In this document: piece by piece, positions 1-5,932 of the stretch
Position numbering within the stretch: position 1 is the stretch's first letter
Layout: every line of letters starts with the position of its first letter
DNA from: an uncultured Enhydrobacter sp.
Lineage (GTDB): Bacteria > Pseudomonadota > Gammaproteobacteria > Pseudomonadales > Moraxellaceae
Direction: 5' to 3'
Assembly: GCA_946222995.1 (NCBI GenBank)
Contig: CAMIOS010000042.1
Coordinates: 1 to 11,625 of the forward strand
Length of the DNA: 11,625 nt
Position numbers and translations under genes: made by a program
The notes under the pieces: generated by a model
The model's database searches: none
Told to the model about the DNA's origin: nothing
What the model saw: the letters and a program-made list of their open reading frames with translations, nothing else

Positions 1-27
1 TTTGCTACTGCCAGCGAATGAGTGCGT

Positions 28-55
28 ATTATACGCCTTTTTATGAGGGTGTCAA
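28..55 (-). promoter_or_regulatory. Strong sigma-70 promoter reading out of the left edge
   Basis: Read on the minus strand there is an exact TTGACA (complement of 50-55), a 16-bp spacer and an exact TATAAT (complement of 28-33), followed by a GC-rich discriminator ACGC. Transcription would start near position 21 and leave the window to the left. The consensus boxes and GC-rich discriminator are typical of tRNA/rRNA or other growth-rate-controlled promoters, so a stable RNA gene beyond the edge is my inference. The -10 box sits inside a 13-bp palindrome (25-37). It is too close to the menA stop codon to serve any gene in this window. Confidence 0.75.
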
Positions 56-79
56 ATGTTTTTTGCATTTATTTTCAAT

Positions 80-1015
80 TTATTTGAAATTAAAGATTAG
101 GATGCTGATTGATAGTAATAAGCTAGTGTCTAAGGTAATTAAAACGATGGTTTTTAATTGTGATGTAAGCTCATATGGGAGAATTTGATTATTTTGATAT
201 TGTTTTATCACTACTAGATGTTTTTTTATTTTTGGTGCAAGCAGAAATAAACTGGTTAACCAATAATTTTGTCGCAAAATAGCAAAAACTAAACATAGAA
301 AATACGCGGTTGCTAAAAGTCTTGTATAGAGTTTTGCGCTGTTTTGTTTGCCTAAATAAACAACTAAGGTTTTTTTGTGGCTTAGCATGTCTGTGTCAAT
401 ATCTCGCATATTGTTAATCATTAATACACAGCTACAGAGTAACCCAATACTGATGGCAACTAGGATATCAGAGACATTGATAAATTGAGTTTGTAGGTAT
501 GAACCACCCAAAACATTGACGAGTCCAAAAAAAATAAAGACCGCGATTTCACCTTTGGCATGATAGCCATAAGGTTTGTTGCCCATTGTATAAGCTATTG
601 CAGCAATGATTGCTACTACGCCAAGTCCAATAAACAAAATGATATTAAATAGCTGCACAAAACTGTATAAAACCAACGCCACCCCGGCGCAAAATACCAG
701 TAACGCCCAGCCCATGATAAGTTGTTTGAAAGTATTTTTATCAAATTGATTTTGGGAAATTTGGCGGTCTGGTCGGTGTTGGTCGGTACCTTTGACTGTA
801 TCGCCATAGTCATTAGCTAAGTTGGATAAAATTTGTAAACCCAAGGCGACCCATAGACTGCCAATAAATACACCCCAATTGTGTGGTGTGAATGAGCCAA
901 TATGAGAATAGGCTAGGGCATTGCCAACAATGATGCCTGCCATTGCTAAAGGATAAGTACGTGGACGAGTGGCTGCTATAAATGCCTTTAGCGGATTAGA
1001 AACCGACGGACTCAT
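80..1015 (-). CDS. menA: 1,4-dihydroxy-2-naphthoate polyprenyltransferase (MenA)
   Basis: Integral inner-membrane UbiA-superfamily prenyltransferase. It attaches the polyprenyl chain to 1,4-dihydroxy-2-naphthoate, giving demethylmenaquinone in menaquinone synthesis. The 311-residue protein is almost entirely hydrophobic helices. The first Asp-rich motif is NLANDYGD at residues 65-72, followed by GTD at 76-78 (Mg-diphosphate binding). A MenA-type loop with KPYGYH (147-152) and GEIAVFIFFG (155-164) lies in the middle. The second Asp motif is NNMRDIDTD at 201-209, followed by KKTL. These signatures separate MenA from UbiA (4-hydroxybenzoate) and from haem O synthase. The start MSPSVSNPLKAF leads directly into the first helix, and length is normal for the family; the ribosome-binding site is weak. 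It lies 75 bp downstream of tex on the same strand with a hairpin between, so co-transcription is uncertain. Confidence 0.92.
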   Translation of the reverse strand: MSPSVSNPLKAFIAATRPRTYPLAMAGIIVGNALAYSHIGSFTPHNWGVFIGSLWVALGLQILSNLANDYGDTVKGTDQHRPDRQISQNQFDKNTFKQLIMGWALLVFCAGVALVLYSFVQLFNIILFIGLGVVAIIAAIAYTMGNKPYGYHAKGEIAVFIFFGLVNVLGGSYLQTQFINVSDILVAISIGLLCSCVLMINNMRDIDTDMLSHKKTLVVYLGKQNSAKLYTRLLATAYFLCLVFAILRQNYWLTSLFLLAPKIKKHLVVIKQYQNNQILPYELTSQLKTIVLITLDTSLLLSISILIFNFK

Positions 1016-1048
1016 GCTATGCCTGATATAAATTAAAGAACAGAAATA

Positions 1049-1076
1049 ATGGCTTTAAAGTAGGCATTAAAGCCAT
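1049..1076 (-). terminator. Hairpin between tex and menA, possible tex terminator
   Basis: A perfect 10-bp stem (ATGGCTTTAA at 1049-1058 pairing with TTAAAGCCAT at 1067-1076) encloses an 8-nt loop, 15 bp after the tex stop codon. Read on the minus strand it is followed by a mixed T-rich run (TATTTCTGTTCTTT) rather than a clean T tract. Termination may therefore be partial, allowing some read-through into menA. Confidence 0.55.
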
Positions 1077-1090
1077 GTTTTACAAAAAAT

Positions 1091-3622
1091 TTAATTGCCT
1101 TTTTTGAGCCCGGCTTGAGCCAGCAATGCCCCTAAACTGCCAATTTTTTCAGGCTTTTCATCGGATTTGGTATTTCGTTTATTTTCTGATTTTTCGTTAA
1201 CTACTTTCTCAAACTTTTTGTCTTTACGCTGTGCTTTACCAGTAGCATTATCACCACGTTTACGATACTCGGTTTTTTTGCGTTCCGTTTTTTCAAGCGT
1301 TTGATTCTCTTCAGTTTTGCCAGTTTTTAGCTCGGATTCTTTTGACTCAGCTTCAGTTTTCATACTAAAGCCAATCCGTTTGCGCTCGACATCTAGGCTA
1401 ATTACTCGTACGCTTACGATATCACCAGGTTTGACAAAATTGAGTGGATCGGCAATAAAGGCGTTGCCCATTTGCGAAATATGCACCAGTCCGTCTTGGT
1501 GGACACCCACATCCACAAAACAACCAAAGCTGGTGACGTTGGTGACGACGCCTTCAAGGGTCATACCCATTTCTAAGTCATTAATACTGTTAACATCGTC
1601 GCGAAAGTTGGCAGTCTTGAATGCAGGTCGAGGGTCATGGGCGGGTTTGGCAAGCTCTTGTTTGATGGCCAATGCTTTGATGCCTAAATTTTCATCAGCC
1701 ATGATATCCTCATTGGCAGCGGTCAATGCGGTGGTATCAAGGCTATTTAATAGGCCTTCGTTGCCCAAAACGTCTGATAGGGTTTTACCATTTTGATCCA
1801 ACCATACTTTTACCAATGCATAGTTTTCGGGATGTAAGCCCGTGGCGTCTAGCGGCTCGTCGCCACCTCGAATACGCAAAAACCCTGCCGCTTGTTCAAA
1901 GGTTTTTGCCCCAAGTCTTGGCACATTTTTGAGTTGTTCGCGGTTGGCAAACGCCCCATGTTCGTTGCGATAGTTAACAATTTGTTGGGCGACATTGCTA
2001 TTTAGCCCTGCAATGTGCGATAAAATTGCTGGACTTGCGGTATTGACATCCACACCAACCGCATTGACACAGTCTTGGGTGACTTTATCAAGGCTATCGG
2101 CAAGTTGGGTTTGATTGACGTCATGCTGATACTGTCCCACACCAATGGCTTTTGGGTCAACTTTGACCAGTTCAGACAATGGGTCTTGTAAACGACGAGC
2201 AATTGACACTGCCCCACGAATCGACACATCAAGCTCGTTTAATTCTTGACTTGCTAATTCGCTAGCAGAATATACCGAAGCCCCTGATTCATTGACCACC
2301 ACAGGCACAGCTTTTACTTCAGTATGCTCAGCTAAAATAGCTTTAATTAAAGTATCTGTTTCACGGCTAGCGGTGCCATTGCCGATGGCAATCAGATTAA
2401 CATGATAATCTTTTAATAAGCCTAAAATTACCGCTTTGGCTTCATCGACTTTATTGTCTGGCGCAAACGGGTAAACGGTTGCGGTGGCAAATTCACCATT
2501 TTTAGCTTTAGCAACATGACCTAAGCTATCAACAACCGCCATTTTAACGCCATGGCGGATACCAGGGTCAACGCCTAAAATCACCTGTTGCCCTGCTGGG
2601 GCTGCCATCAGTAAATGCTGTAAATTATTGGCAAAGACATCAATCGCAGCGGCTTCGGCAGTTAAGCGTTTTTCGGTTAAAAGACGATGCTCAATATGGG
2701 GTCGCCATTTATCTAGCCAAAGTTTTTTGGCAAGTTCTTGCAAAAATGCTTGACGTTCATTCGGCTCGGCGTGATTGATGCCAAATGCTTGAATAATTTG
2801 GTCGATAAAGGCATTATCCTCGCCTTCAATATTGATAGCCAATACATTGTCTTGACGACCACGCAGCATGGCAAGCAGACGATGGTTTGGCAGACGAGCA
2901 AGGCTTTCGCTATGGTCGAAATAATCTTTAAATTTTTCGCCTACTTCGCGTTTTTCTTCGCTCACCAATGCGCTATGAATTTGGGCAATTTTGCCAAAAC
3001 CAATCCGCAATTTATCCAATAAATCAAGGTTTTGTGTCCATTGATCGGTAATAATGGCGCCAATGCCCTGTAATTGTTTTTCTTTTTCAACAAAGACGGA
3101 TGCTTGTGTTTCACCATTTTCATCCACGGTCGGTGCGGGCGCTTGATAACCTTGCAAGGCTTGCTCTGGGGTAACAGTCTCATTTAATATCGCCATTGCC
3201 ATTGGCTCAAGTCCTGCCTCACGCGCTTGGCTAGCCAATGAACGGCGACGTGGCCGATAGGGCAAGTAGATATCTTCAAGTTCAAGTTTTGAAGCCGCAT
3301 TGGCAATGCGCGCTGCTAATTCATCGGATAATTTGCCTTGTGATGTCAACAATTCAATGATTTTGTCACGACGAGCTGCCATATCTCGCTCATAGTTTAG
3401 CGATTTTTCAAGATTGCGTAGCTGCACATCATCCAATCCGCCCGTATTTTCTTTACGGTAGCGAGCGATAAACGGAATGGTTGCGCCCTCATCATACAAA
3501 TTTACAAACGCAATGACTTGTTTTAGCTTTACCCCAAAATCGTCAGCAAGTTTTTGATAAATGGCTTGTTGCGTGGGAGCAGAAAGCTCTGCGGGTGTTT
3601 CAGCGGCAATAGAATGTGTCAT
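1091..3622 (-). CDS. tex: Tex family S1 RNA-binding transcription accessory protein
   Basis: Cytoplasmic nucleic-acid-binding protein of the Tex/Spt6-like family, associated with transcription and RNA turnover. From the ATG at 3622 it has 843 residues. The helical Tex N-terminal domain holds the conserved stretch GATIPFIARYRKENTGGLDD near residues 46-65. A YqgF/RNase H-like domain starts at LGVDPGIRHG (about 349-358). Helix-hairpin-helix repeats follow at about 520-585 (VDVNTASP, LSHIAGL, RLGAKTFEQAAGFLRI). An S1 domain occupies about 688-755 (GMTLEGVVTNVTSFGCFVDV, QDGLVHISQM). The last about 85 residues are a Lys/Glu-rich, presumably disordered tail ending in SLGALLAQAGLKK, longer than in compact homologues. 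Upstream in-frame starts exist (TTG at 3649, ATG at 3634), but neither has a good ribosome-binding site, and MTHS fits the family better. The start is therefore uncertain by 4-9 codons. Confidence 0.93.
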   Translation of the reverse strand: MTHSIAAETPAELSAPTQQAIYQKLADDFGVKLKQVIAFVNLYDEGATIPFIARYRKENTGGLDDVQLRNLEKSLNYERDMAARRDKIIELLTSQGKLSDELAARIANAASKLELEDIYLPYRPRRRSLASQAREAGLEPMAMAILNETVTPEQALQGYQAPAPTVDENGETQASVFVEKEKQLQGIGAIITDQWTQNLDLLDKLRIGFGKIAQIHSALVSEEKREVGEKFKDYFDHSESLARLPNHRLLAMLRGRQDNVLAINIEGEDNAFIDQIIQAFGINHAEPNERQAFLQELAKKLWLDKWRPHIEHRLLTEKRLTAEAAAIDVFANNLQHLLMAAPAGQQVILGVDPGIRHGVKMAVVDSLGHVAKAKNGEFATATVYPFAPDNKVDEAKAVILGLLKDYHVNLIAIGNGTASRETDTLIKAILAEHTEVKAVPVVVNESGASVYSASELASQELNELDVSIRGAVSIARRLQDPLSELVKVDPKAIGVGQYQHDVNQTQLADSLDKVTQDCVNAVGVDVNTASPAILSHIAGLNSNVAQQIVNYRNEHGAFANREQLKNVPRLGAKTFEQAAGFLRIRGGDEPLDATGLHPENYALVKVWLDQNGKTLSDVLGNEGLLNSLDTTALTAANEDIMADENLGIKALAIKQELAKPAHDPRPAFKTANFRDDVNSINDLEMGMTLEGVVTNVTSFGCFVDVGVHQDGLVHISQMGNAFIADPLNFVKPGDIVSVRVISLDVERKRIGFSMKTEAESKESELKTGKTEENQTLEKTERKKTEYRKRGDNATGKAQRKDKKFEKVVNEKSENKRNTKSDEKPEKIGSLGALLAQAGLKKGN

Positions 3623-3653
3623 AACTGTTATCATCTTTATGGCTATCAAAACA

Positions 3654-3679
3654 GCCTATTGTCTTAAGAGACAATAGGC
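3654..3679 (-). promoter_or_regulatory. Perfect hairpin at the 5' end of the tex mRNA
   Basis: GCCTATTGTCT at 3654-3664 pairs without mismatch with AGACAATAGGC at 3669-3679 around a 4-nt loop (TAAG). It lies 31 bp upstream of the chosen tex start and a few bases downstream of the predicted transcription start. Read in the tex direction it is followed by TGTTTTG, only a short T run. It could be a 5' stabilising stem-loop, an attenuator, or (as DNA) a dyad operator; the sequence does not decide. Confidence 0.6.
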
Positions 3680-3689
3680 AAGATAACGC

Positions 3690-3698
3690 ATTATAACA
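3690..3698 (-). promoter_or_regulatory. Extended -10 promoter candidate for tex
   Basis: The minus strand reads TGTTATAAT, an extended -10 element (TGn plus exact TATAAT). No convincing -35 hexamer sits at 16-18 bp, which is acceptable for extended -10 promoters. The start point would be near 3683, so the message would begin almost directly with the 3654-3679 hairpin and have a leader of about 60 nt before the tex ATG. Confidence 0.5.
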
Positions 3699-3858
3699 AA
3701 ACATCACAAAAAGATAATAGGGGGTGTGAAAATTGTCTAAAATCCTTAAAAAATAATATGCATAAGTTTATCTGTAATAGCTTTAGCAAAATCACTACAG
3801 CAATAACAGCAAAATTTTGTTTTAATAGAAAAATGCTTGTCACTTTTTAATAACCATA

Positions 3859-3972
3859 ATGAGAAAAATAGTTACCTCAATGCTGTTTATCATATCAAGC
3901 TTACTGACTGCCTTGATAAACCTTCATTATAAATCTATTTTTAACAATAACAGGTTAATAAAAAGCCAATAA
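3859..3972 (+). CDS. Possible 37-residue membrane peptide (speculative)
   Basis: An ATG-initiated reading frame of 37 codons lies 47 bp upstream of ompR on the same strand. It encodes a short basic start (MRKIVTS), a hydrophobic helix of about 15 residues (MLFIISSLLTALINL) and a polar, basic tail ending in KSQ. This is the layout of many small bacterial membrane peptides or of a bare signal anchor. There is no recognisable ribosome-binding site before it, and the DNA is AT-rich, where chance hydrophobic frames are common. I recognise no family. If translated it could be a leader peptide for ompR; otherwise it is simply part of the ompR promoter region. Confidence 0.2.
   Translation: MRKIVTSMLFIISSLLTALINLHYKSIFNNNRLIKSQ
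3913..3941 (+). promoter_or_regulatory. Weak candidate promoter for ompR
   Basis: TTGATA (3913-3918), a 17-bp spacer and TATTTT (3936-3941) lie about 80 bp before the ompR start. The match is moderate and the surrounding DNA is AT-rich, so other placements are possible. I saw nothing else assignable in 3700-3858. Confidence 0.3.
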
Positions 3973-4019
3973 TATACTCACTAAGAAAAATAAAGCACCT
4001 AAAAATAAGGACTTATACC

Positions 4020-4796
4020 ATGAATGATACCATTAATCCCACCCCTACCCCCAATGACTCAGAAACCTCGACTGGCAATGACTTAAGCCAACGTATTTTG
4101 GTAGTGGATGATGATGCGCGTTTGCGTACGCTGCTGCAGCGTTTTCTGGAAGATGATGGCTATATTGTGCGTACCGCTCATGATGGCAATCAGATGGACA
4201 AATTATTGCAACGTGAGCTTTTTTCGCTCATTGTGCTTGACTTAATGTTGCCCAATGAAGATGGAATTAGCATTTGTAAGCGTTTGCGGGTAGAAAATGG
4301 CGATATTCCAATCATTATGCTCACCGCCAAGGGTAGTGAAACTGACCGTATCGCTGGGCTTGAAGCAGGCGCGGATGATTATTTGCCAAAACCGTTTAAT
4401 CCAAAAGAGCTGCTTGCGCGTATCAAAGCGGTACTGCGTCGTCAGACACGTGAATTACCCGGTGCACCGAGTCAACAGCTTGAGGTCGTGGAATTTGGCT
4501 CATGGACATTGGATTTATCCACCCGCACCCTTAAACGTGACGGTAATGTAGTCACACTCACCACGGGTGAATTTAGTGTATTAAAGGCATTGGTTCAGCA
4601 CCCACGCGAGCCGCTTACCCGAGATAAATTGATGAATTTGGCACGGGGACGTGAGTGGGGCGCGATGGAGCGGTCAATTGATGTGCAGGTATCGCGTCTT
4701 CGCCGTTTAATTGAAGACAATCCATCACAAGCCCGTTATATTCAGACGGTGTGGGGGGTAGGCTATTGCTTTGTGCCCGATGGGGCGGAAAGCTGA
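4020..4796 (+). CDS. ompR: OmpR-type two-component response regulator
   Basis: DNA-binding response regulator of the OmpR/PhoB class. It normally receives phosphate from the histidine kinase EnvZ and controls porin and osmotic-stress genes. The receiver domain (about 24-140) shows the acidic pocket D30-D31, phosphoacceptor D74 in VLDLMLP, T102 and K124 (PKPF). A linker follows, then a winged-helix effector domain (about 155-253). The recognition region LTRDKLMNLARGREWGAMER (199-218), then VQVSRLRRLIED, and the end YIQTVWGVGYCFVPDG are OmpR-specific rather than generic PhoB-like. At 258 residues it has a longer Ser/Thr/Pro-rich N-terminal extension than enterobacterial OmpR. A ribosome-binding site (TAAGGA at 4006-4011) lies 8 bp before the ATG. 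The expected envZ is not downstream: a decayed GTPase remnant follows after 29 bp, so the partner kinase must be encoded elsewhere or be absent. Confidence 0.9.
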   Translation: MNDTINPTPTPNDSETSTGNDLSQRILVVDDDARLRTLLQRFLEDDGYIVRTAHDGNQMDKLLQRELFSLIVLDLMLPNEDGISICKRLRVENGDIPIIMLTAKGSETDRIAGLEAGADDYLPKPFNPKELLARIKAVLRRQTRELPGAPSQQLEVVEFGSWTLDLSTRTLKRDGNVVTLTTGEFSVLKALVQHPREPLTRDKLMNLARGREWGAMERSIDVQVSRLRRLIEDNPSQARYIQTVWGVGYCFVPDGAES

Positions 4797-4825
4797 TGTA
4801 TTAAAACGGCTAAAGACCTACTAAA

Positions 4826-5155
4826 ATGGAACAGCCACTTATTTTAAATACTGCCTGTCACCTTGTGATGGGCTTTTTAGTCGCTGGCAAAACCAGCATT
4901 ATCAACGCCTGTATCGCTAACTTCAAACAAAACAAAAAATGGGTCATTCTATCACAGTCGCATTGGCAGCGTATTTAAGCTACTCTTCATACCTTACCCC
5001 ATTATTCCCACCATTGGCAACAACGTAACTTTACGCCTGATTTACTTGATATCACCACCGATCAGCAGGTGGATAACTGCATGATCTTTTTGAGCCGTCA
5101 ACTCCCGCTATATTTTACAAAATTAGATAATGAGTTATTAACATTGTCTTTATAG
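4826..5155 (+). pseudogene. Remnant of a COG0523/CobW-type P-loop GTPase
   Basis: A single frame runs 110 codons, interrupted by an in-frame TAA at 4976-4978. The first 50 codons contain an intact Walker A motif, GFLVAGKTSIIN (codons 16-27), preceded by a short beta strand (CHLVM) and followed by KWVILSQ. This is the start expected of a COG0523 G3E GTPase (metal-centre or cobalamin-related chaperones, consensus GFLGAGKT). After the stop, the same frame continues for 58 more codons (HTLPHYSHHWQQRNFTPDLL and on to SRQLPLYFTKLDNE). This could be the remains of the C-terminal part, though that assignment is weak. Family members have about 300 residues or more, so most of the GTPase core (switch regions, NKxD, the metal-binding CxCC region) is missing. 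I infer an internal deletion plus a nonsense mutation. A sequencing error alone cannot explain the missing length. Confidence 0.55.
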
Positions 5156-5287
5156 TAATAATTATCCGTTATAGTTTAGTAGCATAAGCTTTATTCGACC
5201 ATTTTTCCCTCTAAAGGTGCTTTTTTTATAATTTTGGTGCAAAATATTTTTAGCAACTTATACCGTATTCTCATAAATATATTTGTA

Positions 5288-5339
5288 TTGGGTAAAAGGT
5301 TTTTTTCGCTATAATGGGTCGGCAAGAATAACCGACCCA
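5288..5339 (+). promoter_or_regulatory. TATAAT box overlapped by an 8-bp inverted repeat
   Basis: TTGGGT (5288-5293), a 16-bp spacer and an exact TATAAT (5310-5315) form a plausible sigma-70 promoter pointing towards glnK, about 200 bp away. Directly on it lies a perfect inverted repeat, TGGGTCGG (5315-5322) and CCGACCCA (5332-5339), with a 9-nt centre. It covers the expected start site. Its arms are far more GC-rich than the surroundings. It has no T tract on either side, so a repressor operator or a 5' stem-loop fits better than a terminator. Confidence 0.4.
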
Positions 5340-5435
5340 AGCTGTCTATTTGGGCGGGCATTTTGAGAAACATTGATGAATTATTTATGACCAGATCCAT
5401 CCTTGTCCCCCTTTTAGGATGATGCTCTAGCATAA

Positions 5436-5466
5436 TTGGCATAAGTTTTGAATAGCTAGGTATAAG
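5436..5466 (+). promoter_or_regulatory. glnK: Candidate glnK promoter (sigma-54-like or sigma-70)
   Basis: TTGGCATAAGTTTTGAA carries GG (5438-5439), exactly ten bases, then GA (5450-5451). A sigma-54 site would have GG-N10-GC in the context TGGC...TTGC, so this is one base off at a normally invariant position. The same TTGGCA (5436-5441) could instead serve as a -35 with TATAAG (5461-5466) at a 19-bp spacing. The position, 52-82 bp before the glnK start, is right for either. Elsewhere in the intergenic region are two GGTGC half-site-like motifs 20 bp apart (5216 and 5236), which would be remote for NtrC. I see no gene in 5156-5517. Confidence 0.3.
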
Positions 5467-5517
5467 CATAGCTCTAGTGACATTTACCTAGTAACCGTTT
5501 AGCTATAAGGAATGTAT

Positions 5518-5856
5518 ATGAAATTAATTACAGCAATTTTAAAACCTTTTAAACTCGATGATGTGCGAGAGTCCTTATCAGAAATCGGCGTGCAAGGGGT
5601 AACAGTAACAGAAGTTAAGGGTTTTGGTCGCCAAAAAGGGCACACCGAGCTGTATCGTGGGGCTGAGTATGTGGTCGATTTTTTACCCAAGGTCAAGCTG
5701 GAAATTGCAGTGACAGATGAGATGGTCGAACAAGCAATTGAAGCCATTACACGTGCTGCTAGCACAGGCAAAATCGGCGATGGCAAAATCTTTGTGACCA
5801 ATCTTGAGCAGATTATCCGTATCCGTACAGGGGAAACAGGGGCAAATGCTATCTAA
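5518..5856 (+). CDS. glnK: PII nitrogen regulatory protein GlnK
   Basis: Trimeric PII signal protein that reads 2-oxoglutarate, ATP/ADP and glutamine status and, when unmodified, plugs the ammonium channel AmtB. From the ATG at 5518 it has 112 residues, exactly the usual size. The T-loop carries the uridylylation tyrosine Y51 in YRGAEYVVDF. The second PII signature, TGKIGDGKIFV, is at 83-93, and the nucleotide-binding C-terminus includes R101, R103 and TGE. A second ATG two codons earlier (5512) abuts the ribosome-binding site TAAGGA (5506-5511), so the 5518 ATG, with 6-bp spacing, is the right start. Adjacency to amtB, 76 bp downstream, makes GlnK a better name than GlnB, although sequence alone barely separates them. 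Confidence 0.93.
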   Translation: MKLITAILKPFKLDDVRESLSEIGVQGVTVTEVKGFGRQKGHTELYRGAEYVVDFLPKVKLEIAVTDEMVEQAIEAITRAASTGKIGDGKIFVTNLEQIIRIRTGETGANAI

Positions 5857-5932
5857 GCGGTTGTTGGCTCAATGTCACACCATTACTACAACATGATTTA
5901 GATTAACTAAGGTTAATTTAAGGGGGTATATC

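Noticed and set aside
1317..1796. 159-codon plus-strand frame opposite tex
   Set aside because: Lies entirely antisense to well-supported tex coding sequence; its protein is Ser/Pro/Leu-rich shadow translation.
3647..3649. TTG as the tex start, giving a 9-residue extension
   Set aside because: Rare start codon with no ribosome-binding site, and the added residues do not resemble Tex N-termini; ATG at 3622 preferred.
5191..5469. 92-codon minus-strand open frame upstream of glnK
   Set aside because: No ribosome-binding site, no recognisable domain, odd composition, and it overlaps the candidate promoter, palindrome and sigma-54-like element. Chance frame more likely.
5499..5801. 100-codon minus-strand frame opposite glnK
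   Set aside because: Fully antisense to glnK, whose PII motifs are unambiguous.
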